Source: Montifringilla adamsi (Eukaryota; Chordata; Aves; Passeriformes; Passeridae). Taken from it: a stretch of DNA of 64,000 bases. Shown one piece after another: positions 38,881 to 49,165 of the stretch (positions within the stretch are counted from its first letter, which is position 1; every line of letters starts with the position of its first letter). The stretch spans positions 4,765,733-4,829,732 of the forward strand of contig JAGGNK010011114.1 of assembly GCA_017590115.1 (NCBI GenBank), read 5' to 3'. The notes beneath the pieces are model-generated. The model was given only the letters and a program-made list of their open reading frames with translations. It had not been told where the DNA came from and searched no databases. Made by a program: the position numbers and the translations under genes.

Positions 38881-41039
38881 AGACAGGGAGCAAGGATAGG
38901 GGGGATGTCACAGGCTAACTCCGTGTGGCACAGTGTCCCCTGCTTTCTGTCCTTGGGAGGCTGTCCTGGTGTCACATGCCCACGTTTTAAGGCACACATC
39001 CTGTGCAGGCAATGCAAGGTCATCCTGCTCTTTGGTCTCAGAGCACGAATGTCAGTTTGGGGCGTTCTCCAGGTGAGGCAAAGGCTTGGGAGCTTAGGTG
39101 TTGTTCATTTTGTGCTATCATTTGGGCATTTAATTGAACTCGAGCAAGACAACTGACAAAGATATTCTAGGATAGACCCAGAGGCTCCTGGGGATGGAGT
39201 TGTTAATCCAGAAGCAGTGACCTGGGAGCCTGGTAGCTGATACTGGACAATGGCATCCTCTTGAGATTCTTTTGGGGAAAGATCTGAATTGTCTTGAAGA
39301 AGGAATGTCTAAAGGGATATTTTTTATACTCTTCACTAACACAAGGCTTTTGGGTCCTGGGATGGGAGTTTTGTTATATATGGGTCCTGGAGTTTGTTAT
39401 ATGCTTCCTAGGGTTATTCAGAGGTTTGGATGTCTCTGCAAGATGCTGCACTTGAACAGGCAGACATGAGAAATCTGAGGGACCTGCAGGGAGGATTGAC
39501 CTCTGCACTAAGCAAAGAAATGGTCTGGCTATTGAAAAAGGCTCACAAATCTCTTAGGTTCTTTGAAGGAGTCAGCATGCGGATGGGAAAAATCTTGTGG
39601 CTGTAGTCTGTGTGGAGCCAAAAGAGGCTCCACAATGTCCATGGTTATTACAGAAACTAAGTAACCATAGGACAAAACTGGCAGCTCCTCGCAGGGCTAA
39701 GCTATTTGTTAAAAATACCAGGCAGAAAAGAAAGTAAGTGGTTCTGACAGAAAAGGGAGGTCACCAGCGATGAGACCTGTGCTGCTCAACAAACGCAGAA
39801 ATGGGCTGGAAAAGAGGATGATTGCTAAACAAAGAAAGATAATATTAAGTTAATCAAGGCATTAGCAGCAAGGGCTGACTCTGATGAAATTCACAGGGTG
39901 CTATGAGACTGAGTGGCTGGGTAACGAAACAGGAGATGACTTTTGTGTAGGTGGCTGTGAAGTGAGACGTGGTGGCAAAAATTAACCAGCCTTAGCTTCA
40001 TGTATGGAAAGATGGGGTCTGAGCTGACCACTGTCATTCAGAAGAAAAACCTTCATGTGAGAATAGCCAGGTGTATGTAACAGCTGCACGATGATCAGAG
40101 CAGCCAAGACAGCAAAAAGAGGAGTGAGTTTTCAGGAAATAAAGAAAAAAACATAATTTTGCTGCTGTGTACACCTGGGGAGCATTCACACCTTCAATGA
40201 AGGGCTGTTCCTCCTCCCCCACAAAGGACAGCACACCTAGCCAGGGCACAGGGAGGGCTAGCAAACAGTTTTGGGTTTTTTCCTAAATACTCTTTTAAAA
40301 GCATTAGACTCCCTTTTCAGTACAGTAAATCGTGTTAATCTGTAGGCCACTAGGCAAGATGAAGCTTTTAGATTATCTATTATCCTTTCTTTTTCTACAG
40401 CATTCAAGGACTTCACACTATCACAATAAGATAGTTGAGAATTTTTTCTGCTTAATAAATGAGCAAACTTAGAGATAGTGGTTTGCTGTGAAACAGGCAA
40501 AGAAATAGGAAATCTGTTTTTTTTAGAATATCTCTAGAGAAAGAGACAAGAGAAAAGACTGACTCTAATAGTGAGAATCAAAGGGAAAAATCTCTCTGCT
40601 GGATTCAAAATAAGTTTCCATAGAAACAGATTTTTCAGAGAATGAATTACTGCAGTATGAAATTAAGATTGTGGATCTAATTCTGCAAAATATTTAAGCA
40701 TGTTCTTTGCTTATCCCTATTCAGTTCAAGATGCAAGTGTGTGATTTCCATGGAGGCTTATGTGCTTTATTTGATGGAGGTAGAAATAAGGATAAGCAGC
40801 ACTGAAGTGGGATCCAGGTTTTCTTGTGCTTCCTTGTCACTGACAAAGTTGCAACTTATTTTTTATGACAGCATGTGTTGCTTTGCTGCCAGAAGTGTAG
40901 GCCCCAGTGCCTCCATTTGAGAGTTCAGCACAAAGTTCCATCAGATTCTTGCCACTGCTGGGGAGTGGAGTCAGCAGAGTTTTTACATTGTTGGGTACTT
41001 TATTGTTTTCTTAATTAACCTTTTTTTTCTATTTATGTG
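38881..41039. other. Intergenic, nothing recognised
   Basis: No gene or repeat family seen. A short imperfect repetition (GGGTCCTGGGATGGGAGTTT and GGGTCCTGGAGTTTGTTAT) lies at about 39353-39402. Confidence 0.45.
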
Positions 41040-41400
41040 CAGGTTTAATTTTAAATGGGATACTTACTCTGTAAATGAATGCCATGGTGATTATCAGAGA
41101 ATTAATTTGAGAAGTGATGGTATAAGAGGTTGAGATTTGCTCATAATCTGTCTTTTGTGCACCTCTATTTGTGGCCCGTAGATATTTTAAAGGCAGGATA
41201 GGTTCTTAATATTTTGCATGCTAATTGCTTTTATTGTAAGTGTGTTCTGTTAAATGATTTGGTTTAGTTTAAGCTATTTAAGGCGGTTTTGTATACCTTT
41301 TTCTCTCCTCTCTGTTGTGACTTTATTCGTAGCTGAATTAACAGGACAAATAAGGTTTGACTCAGAGTTTTATTTCCATTTACTGTATTTGGAATAGATG
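41040..41400. promoter_or_regulatory. AT-rich candidate regulatory block
   Basis: About 360 bp of AT-rich, non-repetitive sequence with several homeodomain and GATA-like cores (GTGATTATCAGAG, GAATTAATTTG, GCATGCTAATTGC). It resembles conserved non-coding elements in style. No alignment was available to test it. Confidence 0.2.
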
Positions 41401-41462
41401 AAGCTGTTGCGTAGCCAAACTGCAGCTACTCTTCTTCATGCAAACTTTCCGCGTTCTTATTC

Positions 41463-41497
41463 CCTCTTTATTTCACATATTCCTCTTTATTTCACAT
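41463..41497 (+). repeat. Short direct repeat, two 16-bp copies
   Basis: CCTCTTTATTTCACAT is repeated at 41463-41478 and 41482-41497, 19 bp apart. Confidence 0.85.
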
Positions 41498-41499
41498 CT

Positions 41500-44172
41500 T
41501 CCAGCCTTTTATTTGGGGAGGCGTATATTTGTAGCCCCCTTCCAAGCATTTCCCAGCAGCACTACAGAGCTCAAAAAATGAACTGAAGCCTAGTGCTAAT
41601 AGTGCTTTGGGACTCTGTTGAGATGATGCAGAACAAATAATCCTCATGGAAATTGTATCTAATTTTTTTTGTTCCCTTCTCTGAGCCCTTGTGCTCGTCC
41701 CAGCCAAAATAAACTCTCAGGGCATTCAAACAATCCATCTTCATGTAATGTTCATGTCAATGTTCCATCTTAACGTGGAAGCTCTTGACTTGCTTGGGTC
41801 CAGATGAACTATTTCCCCCTGCTTGTCACCCACCAGGCCAGCTGTGGCTGCAGGGGGTTCTTGCCTGCCCTGGGGTGGTGATGGTCACAGATGGTGAACC
41901 CGGTGCTGGAGCCCAAATCCTTAGCAGGGGAACAGCAGCAGCTGAAACTGTCCCCTAGCACTACTGAGCTTCAGTGTTCCCTCACAGCTGGAAAGTATTC
42001 TTTCTCAAAATTTCCCCTGACAGGGAGAGGGAAGGCACACTTTATCTCCCAGAGACTCGGTTGTTCCTCCTGCTTGCTGAGAGCCACGCTTGCTTTGCTG
42101 GCATCCTCCCCTCCTCCTCCTCCTCCTCCCTGCTTTGGGACAGATTTTTTGTTTAGTCAGAGCCTACAATCAAAAGGGCACATCAGTGGTGGCAGAAGTT
42201 ATGCCTCTCCTTTGGTGGTGGTTTTCAGCTCCAAGCTTTTCAAGGTGTGAGGAAAGGATGCTGTCAAAGGATATTACCTTCCTGCAGCAAAACCACTGAG
42301 GGGAGCCTAATGGGACAGCTCTTCTTCTCAGATGATTTCAAATCCCTGGGGAGGCCATGACCTCTGTCGACCAAACTGTTGAACAGATTTGCATGGGAAA
42401 AGCACCTTTTTCTCCCTTTTTGCTGCCTCCTCAGACCTCTGGCCCCACATGCCCAGCAGAGACAGGCAGCCAGTGCAGAAGCCAGCCCTGCCCACTCCCC
42501 AGCCAGGCTTGCCCAGGTGCCCCTTGCCAGGCATCCCAGGCTCAGAACACAAACTGTGGAGCTGCACACACCTTCCTCAGTGCTTCAGAACTGAGCCAGG
42601 TGAGCACAGCCCCACACAGACCAGCTCTGCTGGCCCCCAAGGCAGACACATCTCCCCTTTGAACTTGCAAAGCCTGCAGTTTGCATGCTCGGTTGAAGCA
42701 ATGAGAATGGATAAAACCAATCTATTTTTAATCCAGTGCAAGATCTCTTACTCTTGGCTATTTTTTTCATAATTGGTTCTGTTTTCTGCTAATGATCTGA
42801 AATTTAGCATCTATTTCTGCCTCAGATATTTTGATAACTGGTGTTGACGAAGGAGATTAAGACTGTTTTTAGCAGTGAAGGCTGCAGGACATATGGATGC
42901 TGCAGACCCGTTAGTGACAGACAGAAAGTTGTTTGGAGGCAACAGGACAGATTGTCTGGGATTCCTGGCTTAGTCCCAATGAAAGGCTGATGAGGTAAGT
43001 AGTGCTGGGAAAATCCTGTTAGGGAAGGAAAAGAGCAGACTGGAGCTGAGAGATCACTGGATGTGCTGTACTGAATATGCAGTTTCTCTACAAAATTGAA
43101 TTCACTTTTGGCACTGAAACGGGATTCATGTTTCTCTCCTTGGTGCACTTGCTTCGTTAGCGGGCTGGTAAGGCACTCTGGACTGTCCAGCTTTTAGTAA
43201 TGGGTTAAGACCAAAAACTCGTTCTGAACCATTGAGGCAGTTGGCTCAGGTTTGGATCAGGCATTTCTGTCTCCATCCCATTTGCAGATGCCATAGTGTG
43301 GGATGAAGCATCTGGAACAATATCCCTGGATCTGGTGCCTGTTGATATGACAGAGGCCAGAGGCTCCAGTGCAGAAATGTTTCTTGCTGAGCTGGAGGAG
43401 AGCCGTTTCCAAATTCAGGCAGGGCATTTTGGGCAGTGGGAATGTGTACACACAGATACGGGAAAACCATTTGGTAACCACCACGACCATCCGTCCAATC
43501 CTGGGAGCTGCCCTGTAGCTGCAGTCTGTGTTTCCATGTTGGGCATGTTTTACACTTCCCTGTTCCCTTTGGTCTACGGGTGATTTGTGCTCCTTCCTCT
43601 ACAATAAGCAGATTAGCTGTGATTTATTTGGGACAGGCCTGGGACTGGTGATTTGTGTGCTGCTGTGGGTGTAGGAGTTGCGTGATCTCATGCGAAGGGT
43701 GATTGCTGCCAAGTGCAAAGGCACAGATTGGGATAGAGGGCAAGGACACTCCAAGAGCTGAATGGGGATGTGGGTGGGATATCCAAAATCCTTCAGGTGC
43801 ATTCTTAAATACATGCTCTTCCACTCCCTGCACCCTTCTGATTAGGGACAACAAAGTGGCAGGTTTGTCTCCACTTTCATTCTCTGCTTTCTCAGGAGGA
43901 GGTGAAAGGAGAAGCAAAGGACCAAATTCTTCTGAAGCAGAAAAGAGGTCTGCAAGCAGAGGCAATGCTTCTCCTGTCAAGGGCATGTGCTGTCTGGTCA
44001 GAGCACAGCCATGATTCCCTCTAGTAGGAGGCAAGGGAGAGAATTCCAGGAGGGATGGATGGAGGCAGTGTCCCTGAGTAGCAGGAAAAGTGCCTGGGAG
44101 GGGACCTGCGCAGGGATCAGGAGGGGCAAGGACCTGGAGGGAAGCTGGGGTCTGGAGATGGGACCAGTGTCA
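41500..44172. other. Intergenic, nothing recognised
   Basis: No gene seen. It includes a short CTC triplet repeat at about 42108-42128. Overlapping open frames in several phases at 42264-42772 reflect GC-rich composition. Confidence 0.4.
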
Positions 44173-44715
44173 GAAGCACAGAACATCCCAGGCTGGAAGA
44201 GACCTCGAAAGATCATCTGGTTCAACCTTTCATGGGAAAGAGAGAGTGTAGATGAGATTCTCTGGCACCCTGCCCAGTCACATCTTGAAAACTTCCAGTG
44301 ATGAAGCTCCACCACATCCCTGGGGAGTCCTTCCAGTGATTGATTGTTCTCGCTGTAAAAAAATATGTTTGTTATATCAAGATGAAATCTCTCCTCCTAC
44401 AGCTTGTACCCAACTTGTACCCTCTCCGTGTGGCTCCTTGTGAAGAGAGAACCTCTGTCTAAATTGTAGTCACCCTTTAGGTCCTGGAAAACTGTGATGA
44501 GGTTCCTCCCCAAGCCTTCTCTAGGAAGAAAAGACCTAATTACTTCAGTCTTTTCCTCATACTGAAGAATCTGCAGCCCTTTCATCATCTTAGTGGCCCT
44601 CCTTTGGCCCCTCTCCACTCTATCAACATCTTTTTTTTGTGCTGTGGGGACCAGAAGAGGATACAGGATGACAGGTGTGATCTGAAAAAGCTCTGAGGAG
44701 AGTGGGATGACCACA
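44173..44715 (-). mobile_element. CR1 LINE, 3' portion, reverse orientation
   Basis: Read on the plus strand it begins with the reversed CR1 3' end (CCAGGCTGGAAGAGACCTCG, AAAGATCATCTGGTTCAACC). It continues through the typical ACATCCCTGGGGAGTCCTTC, CCTCCTTTGGCCCCTCTCC and GTGCTGTGGGGACCAGAAGA segments and fades out near 44715. About 540 bp of the 3' end survive, including part of the reverse-transcriptase end and the 3' UTR. It is broken and not coding. Confidence 0.88.
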
Positions 44716-44883
44716 CCTGTATTTCTGCTGGCAGTGTCCCCATGGGTGCATCCGTGGTGCAATTTGCCCGTGTCACTGCAGCGCTGCACTCCAAACTTGT
44801 GTTCAGCCTGTCCACTGGGACCCCCTGGCCCTCTGAGTGCCCCTGGGCAGCCAGACCAGGAGACACCCAGGGAGCAGCTGGCT

Positions 44884-45280
44884 GGTGTCACTGCAGGGTT
44901 TGTCACTGCAGGGTTGGTGTCACTGCAGGGTTTGTCACTGCAGGGTCAGTGTCACTTTAGGGTCGGTGTCACTGCAGGGTTGGTGTCACTGCAGGGTCGG
45001 TGTCACTGCAGGGTCAGTGTCACTGCAGGGTCGGTGTTACTGCAGGGTCGGTGTCACTGCAGGGTCAGTGTCACTGCAGGGTTGGTGTCACTTCAGGGTC
45101 AGTGTCACTGCAGGGTTTGTCACTGCAGGGTCGGTGGCACTGCAGGGTTTGTCACTGCAGGGTCGGTGTCACTGCAGGGTTTGTGTCACTGCAGGGTTGG
45201 TGTCACTGCAGGGTTGGTGTCACTGCAGGGTTTGTCACTGCAGGGTTAGTGTCACTGCAGGGTTGGTGTCACTGCAGGGA
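44884..45280 (+). repeat. Minisatellite, about 24 copies of a 17-bp unit
   Basis: The unit is GGTGTCACTGCAGGGTT. Most copies are 17 bp. About five shorter copies lack the GG (TTTGTCACTGCAGGG), and variants alternate TTGG, TCGG and TCAG at the joint. Each complete unit has a PstI-type CTGCAG. Because 17 is not a multiple of 3 and the unit lacks stops, all three plus frames are largely open and yield the same degenerate CHCRVGVTAGLVSLQG pattern, which is an artefact and not a protein. Confidence 0.95.
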
Positions 45281-47261
45281 CACTGCCACGCTGCAGGCCT
45301 CGAGATCCCCCTGCAGAGAGGGGAGCTGGCCATGGGTGCCAGGGCTTGTTTGCACACTGAAGGTGGGCAGAGCAATTGCAGCACGGCTCAGGAAGATTTT
45401 GATGCAACAGGAACCCCGAGGCACCATGATGTGTCACCTCCCAGCCCTGCAGAGAAGCAGCTTCTCCTTTCCCATGGGAAGTGAGGGGCTGGGGGAGGCC
45501 AACAACACGCACGCTGTGGCTTCTGCCTTGCAAATCTGCTGCCTGCTGCTGCAGGCCCTGTATCTACACATCTTCCAGGCAAGGCTCCGTCCAGCTGGCA
45601 TGGGCATTTGGAAAGCATTTTCCTGATGCTTGTAAAATGCCATTTTTCTTTTCCAAAATCCCCATCTTCCACGTCTCTGAGTGGCAGAGCTGACCCCTGG
45701 CATCCTAAACCTCCATATGGAGCCATCACTTTCCTGCCTGGCTGGCTTTTTCTTAGATTTTCATGCATCATGGGAGCGAGGGGAACAAGAGCCTTCCTGT
45801 TTCCCTTGCTGCAAATCAGCACCCTGCCAGCGACAGCAAACCTGCAAGAGGCTTGTCAACTTTTTGCTACAAATCCATATGAAAATCTGGCACCTGCATG
45901 AGCTGCAGAATCAGCAAGGTAAGCAACATCTGGCAAGAGATAAATTTGGCTGCACAGACAACATGGAAAGTGAGAAATGCTGTTGGATACAGGCACATCC
46001 CACAGTATCCAATAGGCTGTGGTTGAACTGGGAGCTGTCCTGCTCCTCTTCTGCAGACAGAGGGGAAGCAGAGTCCACTGGACACCTATCACCTGATGGA
46101 AGCAATGCTTGGACTCTGCAGTGAGATTTCGGGGAATGCAACCTGTGCCATCTTCCCCTCAAAGAGGTAGGATGGTGGGCAGGGAGGAGTGCCAGACTTC
46201 CCCCTGAAGTCCAAGAGCTGTTACCAGCTCAATTGGCTCTTGAATTCCATCTTTTCCTTTGAAATGAAAGAGGATAGGATGAGCCTCTGTTTTTGAATCT
46301 TGCTCAGGAGGAAGTGAAAAAGGGTGGCTTGGGGACCTGTGATAGTGGCCCCAGAGCCATGACCCACAGAGCAGTGAGGAGAGATCCAAGGAAATGAGAG
46401 CCTTTTTGTGGTGTCTGATTAAGAAATGGAGAGGAAGGCTGCAGGGAAATCTACAGGAAACTCAAATTAAAACCATGATTTGTTGCTTCAAGATGCTGAG
46501 AATCGCCAAACCATGGCAGAAGTAGAAGAAATCACCATCTGAAAGAATGGTGATTTTGGTCTGGTGGTCAAAACCAACGTTATTGTCAGCAGGAACCTGA
46601 CAGGCTGAAGGGGTTCATATCTGAAAATCAGTGTTACCTCCAGCCTCATGAGCAATCACAAGAGTGAAGTACTTTGTTGGCCTTGAGCAGGGCTCTGTCT
46701 AGGCCTGGAAGAGCATCTGCTCAACCCAGAGCTCAGAGAAAGTTCCTCTGGGTCAGGGGGAGCACAGTGTGAGGCACAGTCTCCATCCTGCAGGGCAGCC
46801 CCTGGCTCTCACTGTGGCTGGGCTCACAACATACATGTTTATTGCCCTGCCAGGCAGAAGTCCTGTGTCCCCTGGGCTGGTGACCAACACCTCTCACCCC
46901 TGGACATGTCTGGGCACCACAGTGCTGCTCAGGGGCTCATCACCCAGCTGGGGCTGACCAGCCTTGGCAGCTGTGTGTGCCACGAGCTGCAGAGCAGCTT
47001 AGACTCGCACCCAGTGCCACCGACTGCCACCGCCACCAGCTGTCACTTGTGGGGGGACTCGCAGCTGCCACCTGACAGGCAGCTCAGCATCGTGGTTGTT
47101 TCCCCACCCCGTTACCAGGCCACATGTCACATCTCTCTCGGTCACCTGTTAAAGGCTTGTACTGAGAGCCTGCAGCTTTTGGGTTTTGGTTAGCCTTGCA
47201 AAGCTGCCAGAATGTTTTGGCTTTTCACTTGGATACCTCCTGTTAGGTCTCAATAATGTTG
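45281..47261. other. Intergenic, nothing recognised
   Basis: No gene, RNA or repeat family was recognised. Open frames next to the minisatellite continue for a short way on both strands without motif support. Confidence 0.4.
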
Positions 47262-47474
47262 CAGTGATGGAGAAGTTAAGATGGAGAGTCTCCAGCGGAT
47301 AATTACCTTCCCCAGCTGAGAGCACATGGCTTTTCTGACTCTAGCTTTCAGTCACACAGTGACGGAGAAGTTAAGATGGAGAGTCTCCAGCCCTCCTCTT
47401 GGAGTGAACTACAGTGGATAATTACCTTCCCCAGCTGAGAGCACATGGCTTTTCTGACTCTAGCTTTCAGTCAC
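47262..47474 (+). repeat. Tandem duplication, 95-bp and 118-bp copies
   Basis: Copy 1 (47262-47356) and copy 2 (47357-47474) both start CAGTGAYGGAGAAGTTAAGA and end TGACTCTAGCTTTCAGTCAC. They are nearly identical except that copy 2 has about 24 extra bases (starting CCTCCTCTTGGAGTGAAC) after GAGTCTCCAG. The few mismatches indicate a fairly recent event. Confidence 0.93.
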
Positions 47475-48924
47475 TGAATCTTCTTTTACTTTTCTCCACC
47501 CAGTCCTTAGACTGCTCTGAAAGCACTTGCTCAAAGCATCTCACAACTGGTTTTGGACAACTCAGACTAAGCTTTTCATGCTCTTCACTGGACAACACTT
47601 TTTACCAGTCTTAGAAGATCAAAATGAGTTTAAGCATGCAGAAACCTAGAGGTGTAAGAACATTGATTTCCCAAGTAACCCATATATTGGGAAGTCTGCT
47701 TAAATATTTGAAGATTGAGTCACCTGTACTTAAAATAGAGCAACTTAGGAAACTAAATATGTTCTTCAAGAGCTGAATAATTCCTTCACATCAGTTTCCA
47801 CTATGAAGATGGCTCTGGAGGTGCTTACTCAGATCTTGCCCTTTTCTGCACCAGGAGCAAATAGCATCAGAGACTGAGAGAAGAGGAGCTGGAGCAACCA
47901 CTAAGTATCATTAAGCTTCAGGTCATGATGGTGTACAGCCAAGAGGTCTTGGGGAACTTGAGGATGAAAGAGCCATATCTCAAAAAGAAATATTTCTCTC
48001 ATTGAATAAAAAAGAGCCCCATACACACTTAAAAAAATAGAAAGGAAAAAAAGATGGAGAATGTTTTACTCACATTTTTATCAGCTCTTGGGCTGATCTG
48101 GAGAATTACAGGTCTCTTTGACATGCATGCAAATGAATGCAATGCCTAGCAAATTAGGAGGATTGGCCATGAAGCTTACATGGGTGAGACTGCTTGGAGG
48201 TGCAACCTGCAGAGATTCTGCAAAAGGAAACCACATTTCCAGCATTCATGCAAGTCTTTGAACAAACCAGTGAACCAGCTGAAAAGAAGAACTGCCTGAC
48301 ATGACTTAGTTACCTTTTTTGGCAGGCTTTTTGCAAATACACATTAGAGATGCGGCTGCAGACATCTCGCCAGCATCAGAGGAAGTATCTCATCACTGTG
48401 GCTCTGACACTGGCCTGGACGTGGGAGAGCAGGTGGTCAGTGCTGGTGTGGGATGAGGTGTCAGTGACATGCCTTGATCAGCCATGGCAACCTCTGGGGA
48501 CAGGGATAAAACATGCCAAAGCTGCGACGAAGCTCAAGAAGGTCACTCCAGAAAGAGGAGAGGTGGAAGACCTGAAGGAGGGAGCAGTGGATTCAAAGGG
48601 GTACCTGTGCCCAGGATGGTGCTATAAAGAGGTGTTGAGGGATGAAAGTTGTTGTCTCCTCAGCATTGTGTGTTTATGTCCCTGATGCTGAAGATCTGAG
48701 TGTGCAGGACACCAGCAGGCTGGATGTGGGGACAAGACTGCTTTGCCAGGCAATTTCAGGGGTCTATGCTAGACCAGTCCCAGGGGAAACGCTGAAAAAA
48801 GTCCAGAAGAGGAGACAACCCAAAAAAGCAGTATGTAGGGAGAGAGAGTACCCCCTTCCTGGTAACATCTGAGTTGATAACCTCCAAGCATAGAGGACTG
48901 GGCTCTTGCTGAGCCACTGAAGCA
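47475..48924. other. Intergenic, possible decayed LINE remnant
   Basis: No gene recognised. The stretch near 48080-48130 (CTGATCTGGAGAATTACAGG) recalls the CR1 reverse-transcriptase segment that follows an LxNYRP-type motif, but the rest is too diverged to call. Confidence 0.2.
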
Positions 48925-49165
48925 CAGCTGATCAATAACTCAAAGTCCCGACTTGCACATTAGCAGAGTCAATTATCAGCTCTGCCCTCTGCTTCCTTGA
49001 TTATTATTTCAGCATGTAGCAGCTGCTTCACAAGCGTTATGGCCCATCACGCTCTGAAGGGACTGAGTTAAATGCAGATTATTGACCGATGAGGCCATAA
49101 GAATGTACTGTAAAATATACAGTCATGTTCGCCCATAAATCCCCAGCGAGAGTGCTTTCCAAAGC
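48925..49165. promoter_or_regulatory. Candidate conserved non-coding regulatory element
   Basis: This block is dense in transcription-factor-like cores: TGATCAATAACTC, AGTCAATTATCAGC, TTGATTATTATTTCAGC, GCAGATTATTGACCGATG and GCCCATAAATCC. It has no repeat character and no open frame, and is clearly different in texture from its GC-rich flanks. This is the enhancer-like block in the window I would test first, but conservation was not measured. Confidence 0.3.

Noticed and set aside
44397..44906. 169-codon minus-strand frame
   Set aside because: It covers a 3'-truncated CR1 fragment. Some CR1 reverse-transcriptase-end flavour (VERGQRRATKMMKGLQ) is visible, but it is a broken element and not a gene.
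44707..45626. Three overlapping plus-strand frames of 180-215 residues with CHCRVGVTAGLVSLQG-like repeats
   Set aside because: They are the three phases of one 17-bp minisatellite. The peptide periodicity follows from the DNA repeat, and no splice or start support exists.
48080..48300. Possible internal CR1 reverse-transcriptase remnant
   Set aside because: Only a short string (GGAGAATTACAGG) matches the family pattern. The surrounding sequence could not be aligned by eye.
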